Assembly (NCBI GenBank): GCA_027943245.1
Contig: JANDJZ010000117.1
Span: 61,655-125,654, forward strand
Length of the DNA stretch: 64,000 nt
Direction of reading: 5' to 3'
Source: Acanthamoeba sp. SK_2022b
Taxonomy: Eukaryota; Discosea; Longamoebia; Acanthamoebidae
Shown here: piece after piece, positions 45,714 to 57,446 of the stretch
Position numbering within the stretch: position 1 is the first letter of the stretch
Layout of the letters: each line of letters begins with the position of its first letter
The notes under the pieces: model-generated
Seen by the model: the letters and a program-made list of their open reading frames with translations, nothing else
The model's database searches: none
Told to the model about the DNA's origin: nothing
Translations under genes and position numbers: made by a program

Positions 45714-47151
45714 TTAGGCGGCCAGCGGCGGCGGAGGGATGTCGCTGAGAAGATCCTTCTTAGCTTCCGCGCCAGCGCAGCACTCGAACTCGGGCTGCCA
45801 GTCCGCGATGGTCGTCTCGTTGGTGGTGGGGCAGTAGTGCTTGCCCTTGCCCTCGGGCTTGTTGTTCTTCCACAGGCCCTTCCACGTTGCGCCGTTCTTC
45901 CAGTAGAACACGCCGGGACCATCTGCACGTTCATGAACAGCACACGATCATCATCAGCAAATGGCCAGGGGGAAGATGTGACCAGAAAGAGCGTCAGACA
46001 AGAGGAATGCGAGGTATGTACCCTTCTTGCCGAGCTTCCAGCCGCCCTCGTACTTGTTGCCGTCGCTGAACCAGCACGAGCCTCGGCCGTGCACGGCGTT
46101 GTCCTTCCAGTCGCCCTTGTACACGGTGCCCTCCATGAAGTAGCACACGCCCTTGCCCGTCACGCCGCCGTCGGTCCACTGACCGGCGTAGAGGTCGCCG
46201 TTGGCGTAGGACACGCGGCCGAAGCCGTGGCCCATGCCGCTCTTCCACTGGCCCTCGATGATGTTGCCCACCGAGCTCACGAGGAAGCCGTAGCCGTTGA
46301 GCTCTCCGTTTTTCCTGTTGTTGAGAAAGACGATCAGCCTTCCGTAGAACAAAATCGCACGAAGTGGTAGAGGAAGCCGATGGTGCCGGCGATGGCGATG
46401 ATGAAGGTGATGACGTACCATTCGCCCTCGTATCTGCCGTCCTTGGTGATGAGCGTGCCGACGTCTCCGTCCTTGATCTGGCCTCGGCCCTTGAAGATGA
46501 CCACCTTGCTGCGGTAGACCCAACGCCAGTTCTTACCAAAGTAGCCGGCCAGCGCGTTCTTGATGGGCGTGAAGTCCCGCTCGCACAGCCGCTTCCACAA
46601 CCACTCGTCGCAGACTACAAGTAGTGGAAGAAGAACTCATCAGCGATAAGGCACGGGCATGTGCGTGTAGAGACGAGTTGAGCAGAGAGGGGGAGGTACC
46701 GTAGCGAGCGAGGGCGGAGCAGCTGAGCTGCACGAGGGCGAGGTCCTTGGCGGAGAGGAAGCTAAGAACGTGGAAGATGATCTCTGGTGGCAGACGCATG
46801 AAGGGCGCCAGGGCGTTGAACTTTCGCAGCTCCTCCCACTTCTACAATTTGTACGTCGTGTGGCGTTAGGACCGCTGCTGCACGAGTTGATAAAATCTCC
46901 AGTTTGCAAAAGGGAAGATGGCGCACCTGAAGATCCTCCTCGAGGGGGTAGAAGTACTGGAAGTAGGACATGAGACGTTGGAATACCTTTACGAGGGCAC
47001 CCATGCTCACGTTGCTGTCGGTGATGTTATCGCCCTCGAGGGCGACGCACGAGGACAGCTGTACGGTCTGGCCCTTGCAACCGAGTCTAAAGAGCTCCTG
47101 CGTCGCTCGGTGCGCCGCAAGCGCGTCTCTGGCATCGTGTACAAGCGCCAT
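45714..47151 (-). CDS. F-box/MORN-repeat protein
   Basis: Minus-strand ATG at 47151 (MALVHDARDALAAHRATQE). An N-terminal helical exon is followed by KWEELRKFNALAPFMRLPP, and the F-box EIIFHVLSFLSAKDLALVQ ends with CDEWLWKRLCERDF. MORN units follow: DGRYEGEWYV, KNGELNGYGFL, NIIEGQWKSGMGHGFGRV, GDLYAGQWTDGGVTGKGV, TVYKGDWKDNAVHGRGSC, KYEGGWKLGKK and ATWKGLWKNNKPEGKGK. The YxGxW and GxG pattern is clear. A hydrophobic stretch (ITFIIAIAGTIGFLYHF) inside the MORN series is probably partly intronic. The tail ends PPPPLAA at 45714. The F-box implies SCF ligase recruitment; MORN repeats often bind membranes or scaffolds. Confidence 0.82.
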
Positions 47152-47738
47152 TTTGAGTTGTGTGGATTCGAACTCTCTACCCGACGTAGCGAGATTGCGA
47201 GGGAGATTGAAAGATTGAAGAAGTGAAGTGAGGCGAGTAGGAGAGGAAGGCTAAACAAATATAACCGCGTGGAAGAGGATAGAGGCAAGGAGTTGTGTGT
47301 TTGGTGCGGCGCTGTGAGGCTGAATGAAGAAGAAGACAAGGCAAGGAGTGGGGTTGCTTGTTGTTTGGCATACCGGGAGGTAGGCAATGTATTAGGCGGA
47401 AAGGAGCAGAAATTTCCCTGTTGTGATCTGCGGTAACTGCACTCCCTTGCTGGCCGCCTGAATGCCTCCTAAATTCCTGCAGCTCCCCATCGTGCTCTCT
47501 GCCCTCACGTCCATACATGGACCGCCTGGTCTGACATGTCAGTATGAGATGAGCGGCATGGTTCATCTTGCAAAATCGCCGTGTCGTTCTTTTTTTCTTC
47601 TTTTAATTACAGGAATTCTTTTAATTAAAAGAAAAAAAGTAATTATTTTTTTCTCAACCTTTTTTTCGCGTTCGGGAAATTTCACAGGTTGCAGTGAGAC
47701 CCAAGGTGTTGTGGTAATTGTGTGTCGTTCGCAACGCC
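47152..47738. promoter_or_regulatory. Divergent promoter region, F-box/MORN and F-box/ankyrin genes
   Basis: 587 bp between two F-box gene starts that point away from each other. It includes an AT-rich block (47585-47665) with poly-T runs close to the plus-strand start. I see no credible gene inside; open frames there are short and unsupported. Confidence 0.45.
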
Positions 47739-49611
47739 ATGCAGATGGAACCACCGCAGGGCGCACTGACAGTTGTGTTAGGGGGCTGGACTGTCGTGCT
47801 GGAGCAGCAGCTGCTGCCCGACGGCCACCCCGGGCTGCAGGTGGCGGTGCGAGTGGACAGCGGGCGCCCCTCCCCTGCTCAGGTTATCCCCTCGCCCTGA
47901 ATTTTAGCAGTGACCCAGCAGGCACAACAACAACACAACACAACACAACACAACCAACAACACAACACAACCACCTACACACGTTGACCAATGCGTGCAG
48001 GTGGTGTTCACCAGAGTAGATGATGCGCCGCAGAGCACCGTTGAACGAGGGAAGGCGCCCACTGAGAGAAATGGGGAGCAGGCCACGGAGACGTCTTCGC
48101 CAGCGCCGCTGCGAGGCCTTGAGCGGGAAACGACACAACAGCCAGCGACCGAGCGGGGCTGCCATGAATCCGCTGCGCCAGGTGTGCATATCGACGACCT
48201 CCCTCAAGAAGTGCAGCAACACATTCTCTCATTCCTCGATCCTGCTGACCTCCTACTTCGGTATGCTCAGCTTGCTCGCTTCCTCTCATTCTCCGTTCAC
48301 GTTTGTCTGAGATGTTGTGAATGCAGGGCAGGCATGGCGTCACAGCATTGGCGGCGGCTTACGGAGGACGCCGCCCTGTGGCGTTCCCTGCACTCGAAGC
48401 TCTTTGGCGGTCCCCCAGTGTCCGTGTCGAAGCTCAAGCTGGTGAGGGCTCTCCCTCCTGTTTCCCTCTAAGCCTCTCCTGAGATCGCTAGCTGAAGTTG
48501 CCCTTTTCACGCGCTCAGAGCGGGAGGGCGCCCGTGTCATGGTTCCATTCGTTTCGATATCTGTTCAAGGAGCAGCGCAGCGCCAAGCGGGAGTACCTGC
48601 AGGCAGTAGGCTCCAAGCGCCAAGCATTCGAAGCCGCCATCGCCCACGAAGAGCATCAGTGGGACCTGCGCAAGAAAGCTCTCGAGTCCTCGCTCATCGT
48701 TACCCTGGAGAGCCTCCACACGGTACGCACACAACGCGCCGACTCGAGAGGAAAGTCCAGTAAGACTAAGCTTGCCGATTGGATCATTGCGACAACGACC
48801 AGCAATACGCCCAGGCGTCGCTGCGTCATGCATGCAAGTACGGCAGCGTGGTGGTGGTGCGCAGGGTCCTGGCAGAGTCGGGGGTCCATGTCGACATGTC
48901 GCTCAACTACCGCAGCCAGACGGCCATCATGATCGCCGCGAGATACGGTGTGCGCCTGCACGGCTTGCTCGGCCAACTGCTCTTCGTTGACATGTGATTG
49001 GCGATGGACATGCAACTGCTTGGCCGGGATTTGGGGGATACAGGCCAAGTCGAGGTGGTCCGCTACTTGCTGGACCGTGGCGCGCAGGTCAATGGGCAAG
49101 CGCTGATCTTGGCCGTGGACAAGGGCCACGAAGAAGTGGTCCGCCTGCTGCTCGCCTACGGCGTCGATCCCAACGACGGGCCCATCCTCTCCAGGGCAGT
49201 GCAGCGAAACAACCTCGCCCTCGGTAGGGCAGCCTGCATAGTGATATTCTTTGCATAGCTCATAAGTCTGACGGCGCATTGTGTAGCTCGTCTTCTGCTT
49301 GAACACGGGGCGGCGCAGAAGATCAACACGGGCGCGTTCCTGTTCCTCGAGGCCAAGGATCTACCGCTGCACGTGGCCGTGACGAAGGGTTATCTTGACA
49401 TGGTGAAGCTGCTGCTCGCCAACGGAGCCGACCCTCGCGCAACGGCCAGGTACTCGCGCCACTTTGCTCGGAGACAGGTTGCGTTCAAGCGCCTGTTGCC
49501 TAATCGACACCACGCGTCAGGGATGGACGGACCGCGGTGGACTTGGCCAAAAACAATCGCGTGATCTTGACTGCGCTACTCGAGCATGAAGAAGTCGCAG
49601 CGAAGTCGTGA
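47739..49611 (+). CDS. F-box/ankyrin-repeat protein
   Basis: The start is the ATG at 47739 (MQMEPPQGALTVVLGG; a second Met two codons later). After an intron with a short ACAAC run, the F-box reads HIDDLPQEVQQHILSFLDPA and continues ASQHWRRLTEDAALWRSLHS. A linker (FRYLFKEQRSAKREYLQ, coiled-coil-like) leads to ankyrin repeats: SLRHACKYGSVVVVRRVL, QTAIMIAARY, VEVVRYLLDRGAQVNGQAL, VDKGHEEVVRLLLAYGVDP, LHVAVTKGYLDMVKLLLAN and GRTAVDLAKNN. The TGA is at 49609-49611. The domain order suggests an SCF substrate adaptor. It ends 54 bp from the convergent LRAT-domain gene. Exon edges near 48710-48780 are approximate. Confidence 0.82.
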
Positions 49612-49665
49612 CTTCTCTTTTATAGGAGATTTTTTTCCACATTGCACTCCTCCTTGAGTCTACTC

Positions 49666-50351
49666 CTATGCATTGTTGAACTCGAGGTGGCTTGCGCGCA
49701 AGGCGTGGAAGAGGCGATACCGTTCATGCACCTCTCCCGCAGCCGTGGCAAGGAATGACAGCAAGCTGTTGCCAAACACTGCCGCCCACCCGTCACCCTC
49801 AAAGACAGTCAACTTCACCACCGGCCCGCTGCCCCATCCCTGTTGTCTTGCAAGAGTCACACGCATGTCCTCGCCAACTCAAGTGCTGAGACTTGGGGGG
49901 AGGTTACCTGAAATGCCTCGGCCAGTAACAGGGCCTCTGTGGAGCTGGCTTGGCCGCAGCTCATCTCCGTCGCGTAGTGCTGGCAGTTGCTGCGCAGGAG
50001 GTGGTACAACCTTGGCACCTGTAACGAATCGGAGACCCGCTGCAGGACCGCCCCTGCTTCGGGCGTCTGCGGGCCCCGCAGGTAGACTATGGTGTCGCGC
50101 AAGGGGAAGGCGGCTTTGACTTCGGCTTGCCCCGCTAATACCCTCGGATAAGTTTCGAAGCCTGTGGTCAGGGCTTCGCGGAGGGGGATATCTTCTCCCT
50201 CGGCGCCAGGTCCAAAGTCCACCACCTCGTCCAGGCCGCCCTGCGCATCGACCTTGGTAACCACCCCGGCATGATGGTACAGGTGGTGCTCTCCAAGTGG
50301 GGACCGCTTCACCCATAACACGTCGCCAACACGGAAGGGGGGAGCAGCCAT
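49666..50351 (-). CDS. LRAT/NlpC-P60-fold protein (H-rev107-like)
   Basis: Two minus-strand exons, 50351-49908 and 49839-49666. MAAPPFRVGDVLWVKRSPL starts the fold. YHHAGVV holds the catalytic-type His and SNCQHYATEM the catalytic Cys (family motif NCEHF). In H-rev107/PLAAT and LRAT proteins these residues form a thiol hydrolase/acyltransferase site acting on phospholipid acyl chains. Exon 2 reads GWGSGPVVKLTVFEGDGW and ends in a helical tail without an evident membrane anchor (ASHLEFNNA). The NCQH variant keeps Cys and His. The partner substrate is unknown. Confidence 0.8.
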
Positions 50352-51184
50352 GGCCGTAAGGTGACGTAGCTTTTTGTTTGTTTGTTTGTTTGTATTTCGA
50401 GTTTTACAAAATGAATCGACCTTTCCGTCGAACCTGCTGGTCATCAATATGTTCTTTTTCCCACATTTCCGCCGAACGGGAGGCCCACAATAACAAGTTA
50501 GGGGGTGAGAAACAGGGCCATATGCTCGTAGAGTTTGGCGGAGGGCTGGTTGGTACGTGCGCATACCCACAGCGCTCCACCCGGGCCTCTGGACAGAGCC
50601 GCCCATGGGCTGCCTTCATAGCCACCTAAAGCTCTTCCGCATCAGCCTTTCGCACTCTCTGCGGAGAGCACCCAACACCGGGTGACGATACCAAAAATCA
50701 ATAACACATGTCAGTGGTGCTGCGCGCCATCATAGGCGAGTGTAGAGAATTGGACATCACAGGGAGGGAGCCTCCAAGTGATGGTCGGGCTCAGCTATGC
50801 GCTCGCAATCGGCAGCGGCTGTTCGAGAATGTGGATGCCGCGGATTTCAACTCAGCCTGGCTTTTCGTCCTCGCCGACTGAGCCGCAGGCGTGCACAGCA
50901 GCGACGTGCACCAGTGGACCAACGCCAATTAATCCTTTAATACGTATACAATGACAAAAACACTTATCTATTTACCAGCTTGCGTCAGGTACCGGGGGGG
51001 GGCAGCCGGGGATTGGTTAGAGTAATGGCTTTTGGCCACTCGTAGAGAGTTATTTCCCGGTTGTGTGTCCGTTGACGGAGTTCGTAGCACTGCTGAGGCT
51101 GGAGTTAGGCGACAGCGAAGCTTTCTTCTTTCTCGTCGGTGGCGCCGAAGATTAAAACCAAAATCGCATTTTGCCACAGCAACG
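50352..51184. other. Intergenic region with one candidate small ORF
   Basis: This lies between the LRAT-domain gene (minus) and the four-TM gene (plus). A (GTTT)n-like run sits at 50371-50392. Apart from the 58-codon frame listed next, I see nothing gene-like. Confidence 0.4.
50708..50881 (+). CDS. Candidate small protein, 57 residues
   Basis: An ATG at 50708 opens a single 58-codon frame ending TGA at 50879-50881. It starts MSVVLRAIIGECRELD, is balanced in charged residues and ends FNSAWLFVLAD. It has no low-complexity sequence and a coding-like composition. No splice signals are needed. I recognise no family; it could equally be one exon of a larger unseen gene or a chance ORF. Confidence 0.3.
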   Translation: MSVVLRAIIGECRELDITGREPPSDGRAQLCARNRQRLFENVDAADFNSAWLFVLAD

Positions 51185-52190
51185 ATGTCCTCTCAGCTGC
51201 CAGGCTTTATCACACGTCAAAGCATCGTTGTGGTGGTGCTCTTCCTCGCGCTCCTCTTCTTCATCCTCGCCCTCGCACTTCCGTGGTATGAGATTAAAGA
51301 AACGAACGTTCCTTACCCTACGTGGGACGGCAACACAACTGCCACCGTCGTCTCCACCTTCTACTGGACCGGCGTCACCCTGACCATTAACTCCACCAAC
51401 GTCCCCGCCCCCTCCCCCTCCCCTGCCGCCTCCCCTTCTCCCACAGCAAACAACACCGACTCCTCGCCCTCGCCCTCGCCTTCGCCTTTCGTAAATTCGA
51501 CGACCAACGCAACCGTTGCTGCCGCTGCCGCCGTCGTCGCCGTGGACACGCCAACGACCAGTACACGCAAAATGTCGTGGAACGAGTTCCCGACGGAAGC
51601 GGTGGAGGCCAAGCTGCTGACGTCGCTGGCGCTGCTCATCGCCGCGGTGGGCCTCGACCTGGTCCTACTCGGCCCGGTGCTGTTCGCGCGCAACGTGCTC
51701 AACAGGCGCTTCGGCCACAAGGCCACCAAGTGGACCCTCCTGGGCGTGTCGCTGGCCATGATCATCTGCGCCTTCCTCGCGTGGTTCCTCTTCTTCGGCC
51801 TGTGTGAGAGCTTCGCGCTGGACGAGTCGTTCTGCCCCAACGAAGCCTACCTCGGCCATTCGGTCTTCGACGAGGAGAAGTACTGGTGCACCACCTTCAT
51901 CGGCGACCGCAACGACATCGGGCGCTTCCACACCGACTTCAAATGGGGACCACTCAGGTATGCCACATGGCCTCTCCTCTTGAGTAGAGAATGCTGAAGC
52001 GGGATCGTCGTTACTTGCTTTGGGGGGGGGGGTGATGTGGTGACGTAGTGGCTGGTGGATGGCGCTGGTGGGAGCCATCGTGTCCGTAGTGGCCTCTTTC
52101 TGCCTGTTCCTGTTGAAGCCGCCTGCGGCTGAGGAGCTCGGCCACAAGCGACCCCTCTTGCACGACAACGACTACGTCTCCTACCACTAG
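51185..52190 (+). CDS. Four-transmembrane protein with Ser/Pro/Thr loop
   Basis: The ATG at 51185 (MSSQLPGFITRQS) precedes helix 1, IVVVVLFLALLFFILALALP. A large first loop holds WYEIKET, N-glycosylation sites (NTT, NST, NNT) and a SPSPSP stretch. Helix 2 is LLTSLALLIAAVGLDLVLL, helix 3 KWTLLGVSLAMIICAFLAWF, and a second loop with two Cys (FCPNEA, YWCTTF) precedes the intron at 51958. The last exon (52050-52190) adds helix 4, WWMALVGAIVSVVASFCLF, and a short tail PLLHDNDYVSYH. The topology resembles claudin/PMP22-like or tetraspan proteins, but I see no diagnostic motif. It is likely a plasma or vacuolar membrane protein. Confidence 0.75.
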
Positions 52191-52387
52191 AGAGACAGCG
52201 TTCGGCCCAACACTCATCCCTATCTCTACATGTATTTAACTCCCTTTTTGTGTCTAGAGAACAAGAGAGATCTGGTCGATCTGATACGCGTGTGGCGCTA
52301 AAAAGGAGAAGAAGAGGAATTAAAATAAGAGAAAAAACGAGGAAAAGGAAAGCGCCCCTTTGCGTGAGTAGCAGCCAAGGCGAAGCC

Positions 52388-54845
52388 ATGGCGGCGCAGG
52401 CCCCCCGTAAGCCTTCGTCTCTGCTCTCAACAGTGTGGAGGTGGAGGGCGTTGTGGGCCGTGGCTCTAGTCCTTACGAGCGTCGTGCTACTCACCCACCT
52501 ACACCTGCAGCAACTGCCCGTGCTGGGGGTCACCACCTCAACCCCGGCAGATGCTGTATTCCAGCAACAGTCGGTGCGCCAGCCAGATTGCCCGCCAGCT
52601 CCACAAGCATCTCCAATAGTCCGATACTTGAACACAACCCGGACGGGTGTCTACAAGCCTTTCCTTGGAGCTGTAGATTTGCTCGAGGACGACCCCTATG
52701 ACGTGCCACCCCTCATGCTCGCCTGGCGGCGAGGTCTGCTCGACTTTCATGATATAGTGTTCGCTTCTCTTCCACCGCTCGCTTTACACGCTTGAAGCAG
52801 CTACTGATCTTTTCCTCCACAGAGTCACTGCGAGGTATAAGAAAAAAGACTACCAGTACACGTCGCTCGACAAGCTGCTTCAAGCTCACAACGGCAAAAA
52901 TAGCTATGGACCGCTGTTCAACTATGAACTATGCAAGGTACCTGCGCGTCCTGCCTTGAGGATCCCCGCGTGCGGCTTATCATCGTTCACAGTACGTGGA
53001 AGACAAGTGCGTGTTGCACGACTTTGAGCGTTGCAGTCTTCGGCCTTCGTGCGCATGGTGCCCCACCACCTCGCTCTGTGTGAGAGCAGGTACCTCTTCG
53101 CCCATCCATCTGATGCAGGAATCGGCTCTCCAGAAGGTAAAGTTGTTGATCCCATCGTCCAATAACTCCAGGGCTCAAGACGGCGATGGGCAAGGACTAC
53201 TGCGATGGGAAATTGGTAAGCAGCACGCTAGAGGCCCATAACGCCCAGCACCCAGACAATCCGCTACGCGTGACCCACGTTTGGTCCAATGGGCGATTAT
53301 CCTGTACACTCGTCCCCTTTTCTGTAAGCTCTCTCTTAAAGCTTGAGACTCTCTCTTAAAGCTTTCCATTTACCACATGAGCAGCGGTTGGTGGTGACTC
53401 TCCGAAGTGCGAGCACTACATTCATGGGATGCCGCACCAAGTCAGGCCTTGTACAAGCGCCTCCCCTACCGTAAACCATCCGTGTATTAATATGTGGTGG
53501 TTGTGTGCGCAGCGAAAGATGCTGCGGCCATGTACTTTCATTGGTATCGCGACTTCCTGTTGGGTGTGTGGGCGGACCTGCCGGAGAAGGAGCACGAGGA
53601 CCACGTCTTCATCGTCGACGCCGACGCCATGACCGGCAGGTTCGCGTTCCCATCTTGTGAGCCCTCAGTGACCATGGTTGACCACGTGCACTCGCAGAGA
53701 TGGCCTCTACTCACAGTTTGGGCTGTTTTCACGGCACGAATGCTATCGCTATCGTTCCGAGCTTCAGGAAAACACATGCTTCACCGCCCTCAAGCATCCC
53801 AAGGTGACCGGTACACGATCTCACATGCACCAGCGTTGCACGTCACCTCCATGCCTAACCGCTCTCGCTACAGCTGAGCGTTGGAAGAATTTTCCCGACT
53901 GGGCTCTGCAACGCTTGGAACTGCAGCACGAACATATCGCGGAGCCCCATGTGGGCATCATCTCCCGCAGCTTCAAGCGATTCCTGCTCAATGAACAGGT
54001 ATGATTTCGCAGTAAAGACATCATGCGAGTCCTTGGTGAGTGGCCCATCTCTTATGCTGCGTCGATAGGAGTTGCTACACGCCACGCTCAAGTTGAACGT
54101 GTCCGCCGAGCTCCTCCTGTTCGACACCATCCCCTTCTACAGCCAGGTCAAGGCCCTCCGCAGGTACAGTACACGACCGCGTCTACCCTCTGCTACTTGG
54201 TTCGGAGTCATGACCGTCCATCTTGCTCGTCTTGTTTCAGGGCCTCCGTGTTGGTTGGAATGCACGGTTCAGGCATGACGAACGCGCTGTTCCTGCACCG
54301 TGGATCCGTGCTACTCCAGCTCATGCCCTTCAAGACAGGTGTGCCCTAATGATGCAATGATGATGCCGCCAGCTTCCTGCTGACCTGGATTGGTGGTGCC
54401 CCGTGGAAAGGTGGCGGTGCTGCGTTCTTCATGGGCTTTGCCTCTGCGGCTGGAGCCATCTATCACGTAGGATAAGCCCACCTGTCCCGTTTCCTTTCAC
54501 TGCCTTCAAGCTTCAACCCATAGAGGCTGACCTTATTAGCACTCTAATCAGGAATGGACCAACCCCTGCCAAACATGCACCGTGTTGCACTGGGACATCT
54601 TGAACGAACGAGAGAAGGCCGACTGGCAGAATATCCTGAGTACTTCCCGATGTGATGCGTGCTGTATCGACGTTTCATGATCTGACCAGCGGCGCATCCC
54701 ACCAGAGGAAGGAGGCTGGACCGCAGCGGGAAACCTCTACTTCTACTTTTGGATCAACCAGGAGACCTACGTGCCACCAGGAGAGTTTCAACGCATCGTC
54801 ACCGAGGCCCTCGACGCCTACCGCGAGCAGGCCACCAGGGCTTGA
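52388..54845 (+). CDS. GT61-like (EOGT-type) glycosyltransferase, type II membrane protein
   Basis: The ATG at 52388 starts a cytosolic leader and a signal-anchor helix (ALWAVALVLTSVVLLTHLHL). Lumenal exons follow, including a small Cys cluster like a PSI module (CVLHDFERCSLRPSCAWC). VVVVCAAKDAAAMYFHWYRD, FIVDADAM, FGLFSRHECYRYRSEL, FKRFLLNEQ, VSAELLLFDTIPFYSQVKAL and especially SVLVGMHGSGMTNALFLHRG with VLLQLMPFK match the DUF563/GT61 catalytic core of EOGT and plant xylosyltransferases. The tail reads YFYFWINQETYVPPGEF and ends at 54845. It should transfer a sugar nucleotide-derived sugar in the ER or Golgi; donor and acceptor are unknown. Exon edges between 53090 and 53650 are uncertain. 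Confidence 0.78.
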
Positions 54846-54924
54846 AGAAAATGCCTTTTTTTTGCTTTTTTCTTTCTTTTTTTAGAGAAAGAAAAAAAAG
54901 ACCAGCGGAGCACGTCAGGAAACG

Positions 54925-55596
54925 ATGCAGGCCGGCCTCCGGAGCACTACCCGGGGCTGTCTGCACAGCCTCCTCATCAGGGCGTGCGGATGCCTTTCTT
55001 ACTTGTTTCTTTTCTTCATATTTAACTAATAAAATTAAATAAATTAAATAAAAATAATAGTCCTGGCGCAGGTGTCTGGCGAAGGGCGGCCTCTACCCTG
55101 TGCGAGTACGGCCAGCGCGTGCTGACGTCACCTCTGCCGGAGGAGAAGGCGCGCCTCACGCAGGAGGCCAACGAGCGGTGGCGCACGCACGCCGTCACCG
55201 AGCTGGGCGACATCGAGCCGCCAGCCCAGCCGGCACGGCCGCCCACCCCCGAACTCCGCGACAAGCGCAACATGCCCGGCGCCAAAGAGTGTACTCTCCC
55301 ATTCACCTATCATCAAACCTTGTATTCAAATTGACCGATCGCGCACGTGGGCAGTGAACGTTCCGCTGCCCATCTACCTCCTGCACTCGCTGGCACACAT
55401 CGAGGTGCGCACGCACAGGCACCGACCGCGGCCTGACCCGATTCTCTCTCTCTCTCTCTCTCGCCTGCGTAGTTGAACGCGGTCGATCTGGGGTGGGATC
55501 TCATCCTGCGCTTTCGGCACGAGAACATGCCCGCCGAGTTCTATTCGGACTGGGTGCGCTCGTCCATTTGGCCGTCCCCGCCATCGCGGTCGACTC

Positions 55597-55663
<67 letters not shown>

Positions 55664-55991
55664 CACCACACACACACACATCGCCACAGGTATCGGTGTT
55701 GAGCGACGAGGCTCGCCACTTTAGTCTGCTGTCCTCGCGCCTCGTCGCGCTGGGCTACCACTATGGCGTGATCCCCGCACACGACTCGCTCCTGCGCGTA
55801 CGCATCGCCTCACTCTAAGCTACGTCCTTTCCTCTTCTTTGACTTCATCACGCCCCACTCCTCTCTCTCTCTCTCTCTCCTGTGCACAGGACGGCGAGAC
55901 GACCGGACACAACCTGAAGGCCAGGCTCGCGGTACTCCTGCTATTGCTGCTCGCCCGCCTCCCGTCGATAGCCTGGTTGGCCTAACGTTTG

Positions 55992-56039
<48 letters not shown>

Positions 56040-56727
56040 CACGCACATGAGAGTGTAGATCATAGCGTTGGGTACATGCTGACGTCATGAGATAACGACG
56101 ATTGTGGCCAACACGCGAGTAAACGGCGCTAACTGGGGGGGGGGGTTCGAACACGTGGCAGTACACGAGACGCACGGTTTGGATTCGTGGGAGCGGCTCG
56201 TGCAGCGATTCAATTCCAACGCCGATAAGGAGAGCGGCCGGATCGTGGACGCCATCTGCCGCGAGGAGATCGACCACGTCAAGAAGGGCCTCAAGTGGTT
56301 CATGCCTCCCCCCTCCCCCCTTCTTTCTTTCTTTCAACCAAAAGCAACAACGTTGATTGGTTGCCTTTGTTGTTGTTGTCGACGTGGTCACCACGCAGGT
56401 TTCGGTATCTGTGCGAGAGGGACGACGAGGACCCCGAGACCGCGTTCCAGGCCATCGTGCACCAAACGCAGATCCCCGTATGTGGGCCCTTCAACAAGGA
56501 GGCCCGCGACCTGACTGGCATGCCCGAGCAGTGGTGCGTCGCCACATTTTGGTCTTCACCTCCCCCGAACGGTTAAGTGCGCCACGCAGATGACGTCACC
56601 CGCGTCGATGTCGTGCAGGTACGTGCCGCTGCAGCGGATGAGGAAGCATCCACCGCGCGTGAAGAAACATCAGGCCAGGAAGGCCACTACCATCAATTCC
56701 AATACCACGACGTTGGAGGGAACATAA
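54925..56727 (+). CDS. DUF455 ferritin-like protein
   Basis: The ATG at 54925 begins an Arg/Ser-rich leader (MQAGLRSTTRGCLHSLLIR) that could target mitochondria. An intron (donor in ATC AGG GC|GTGCGG, acceptor about 55060) joins it to LCEYGQRVLTSPLPEEKAR. The DUF455 core follows: VPLPIYLLHSLAHIE, LNAVDLGWDLILRFRHENM, VSVLSDEARHFSLLSSRL, ALGYHYGVIPAHDSLL, VHETHGLDSWERLVQRFN and DAICREEIDHVKKGLKWF. The Glu/His set (AHIE, DEARHF, HETHGLD, EEIDHV) is that expected for a ferritin-like di-metal centre. Function is not settled for this family. The tail VKKHQARKATT ends at TAA 56725-56727. Introns hold (CAA)n and (GT)n tracts. Confidence 0.8.
55597..55661 (+). repeat. (CAA)n tract in a DUF455 intron
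   Basis: About 21 CAA units separate the FYSDWV exon from VSVLSDEARHF. They read as poly-Gln on the plus strand but lie between splice signals. Confidence 0.85.
55993..56038 (+). repeat. (GT)n tract in a DUF455 intron
   Basis: About 22 GT units precede the VHETHGLD exon. Confidence 0.85.
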
Positions 56728-56786
56728 AGTAAAGATATGATGTTTTCGAATATTTACTTGTATTTACTGTTCATACTTTGTTTTAG

Positions 56787-57082
56787 ATGTTAGCGGCCTT
56801 GCGGGCGTCGGCCTTGACCTGGTCGGCCTTGCCCTCTGCTTGCCACTGCTCGTTGCCGAGCACGTTGCCGGCGGCCTCCTTGAGGTTGCCCTTGATGTTG
56901 TCCTTGGCGGCGATGGCCTCCTGCTCGGCGCGGGCGGCCTCGAGCTCGGCGTTGCCCTTCTCCTTGCGGGCGAGGCCCTCGGCCTCCATCTGCTCGTTGC
57001 CGACGGCCCAGCCGATGTTCTCCTTGGCGGCGCCGAGGGCGATGTCAGTGTAGGCGGAAGTCTTGGAAGGCTCAGCGGACAT
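56787..57082 (-). CDS. CsbD-like stress protein
   Basis: A single minus-strand exon of 98 codons starts at 57082 (MSAEPSKTSAYTDIALGAAK). Two related units are visible: KENIGWAVGNEQMEAEGLAR and KDNIKGNLKEAAGNVLGNEQ followed by WQAEGKADQVK. This G-N-E-Q-x-x-A-E-G pattern is the CsbD motif of small, highly charged, helical stress-response proteins also known from fungi and bacteria. The molecular role is not established. The codons are strongly GC-ending, as in highly expressed genes. The stop lies 60 bp from the end of the convergent DUF455 gene. Confidence 0.88.
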
Positions 57083-57446
57083 GTTGTTGGAGTTGTGGTA
57101 GGTGTTGAAGGTGTTGATGTTGGTTGTTGAATGATTACATGTGGTGCGGTGGATCCTTATTTATGGCAAGGCTAGGGAAAGGTCAAGGGAAGGGAGACGA
57201 CCAAACCAATGGAACCCTCCCTCTCGGAGTTGTGGGGCTACAAATCTGGCTTTAAAATGCTGTACAACCACGAATCAAAAAATGTGATCGGTGATCCCCT
57301 CTTTTATCTATCCCCCAGGCCACAGGATTCGAGTGGCAATCGGCTGAAGATCAAAGATCAGAACACGTTCCTGGAATGGCCAGTCAAATCCAGTACTGAG
57401 GATATCTGAAGAAGAAAGAAGAAAGAAGAAGAAGAAAGAAGAACTG
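57083..57446. other. Upstream region of the CsbD-like gene
   Basis: It holds the CsbD-like 5' leader, a plus-strand 66-codon frame at 57209-57409 with no family match, and a GAAGAAA-rich purine tract (57408-57443). I do not call a gene here. Confidence 0.4.

Noticed and set aside
47160..47240. Possible tRNA signal (GGATTCGAACTC resembles a B box)
   Set aside because: No matching A box or acceptor-stem pairing at the right distance, and the place overlaps the leader of the F-box/MORN gene.
56130..56160. GGTTCGAAC motif after a poly-G run, possible tRNA B box
   Set aside because: No cloverleaf can be folded around it; it lies between two DUF455 exons.
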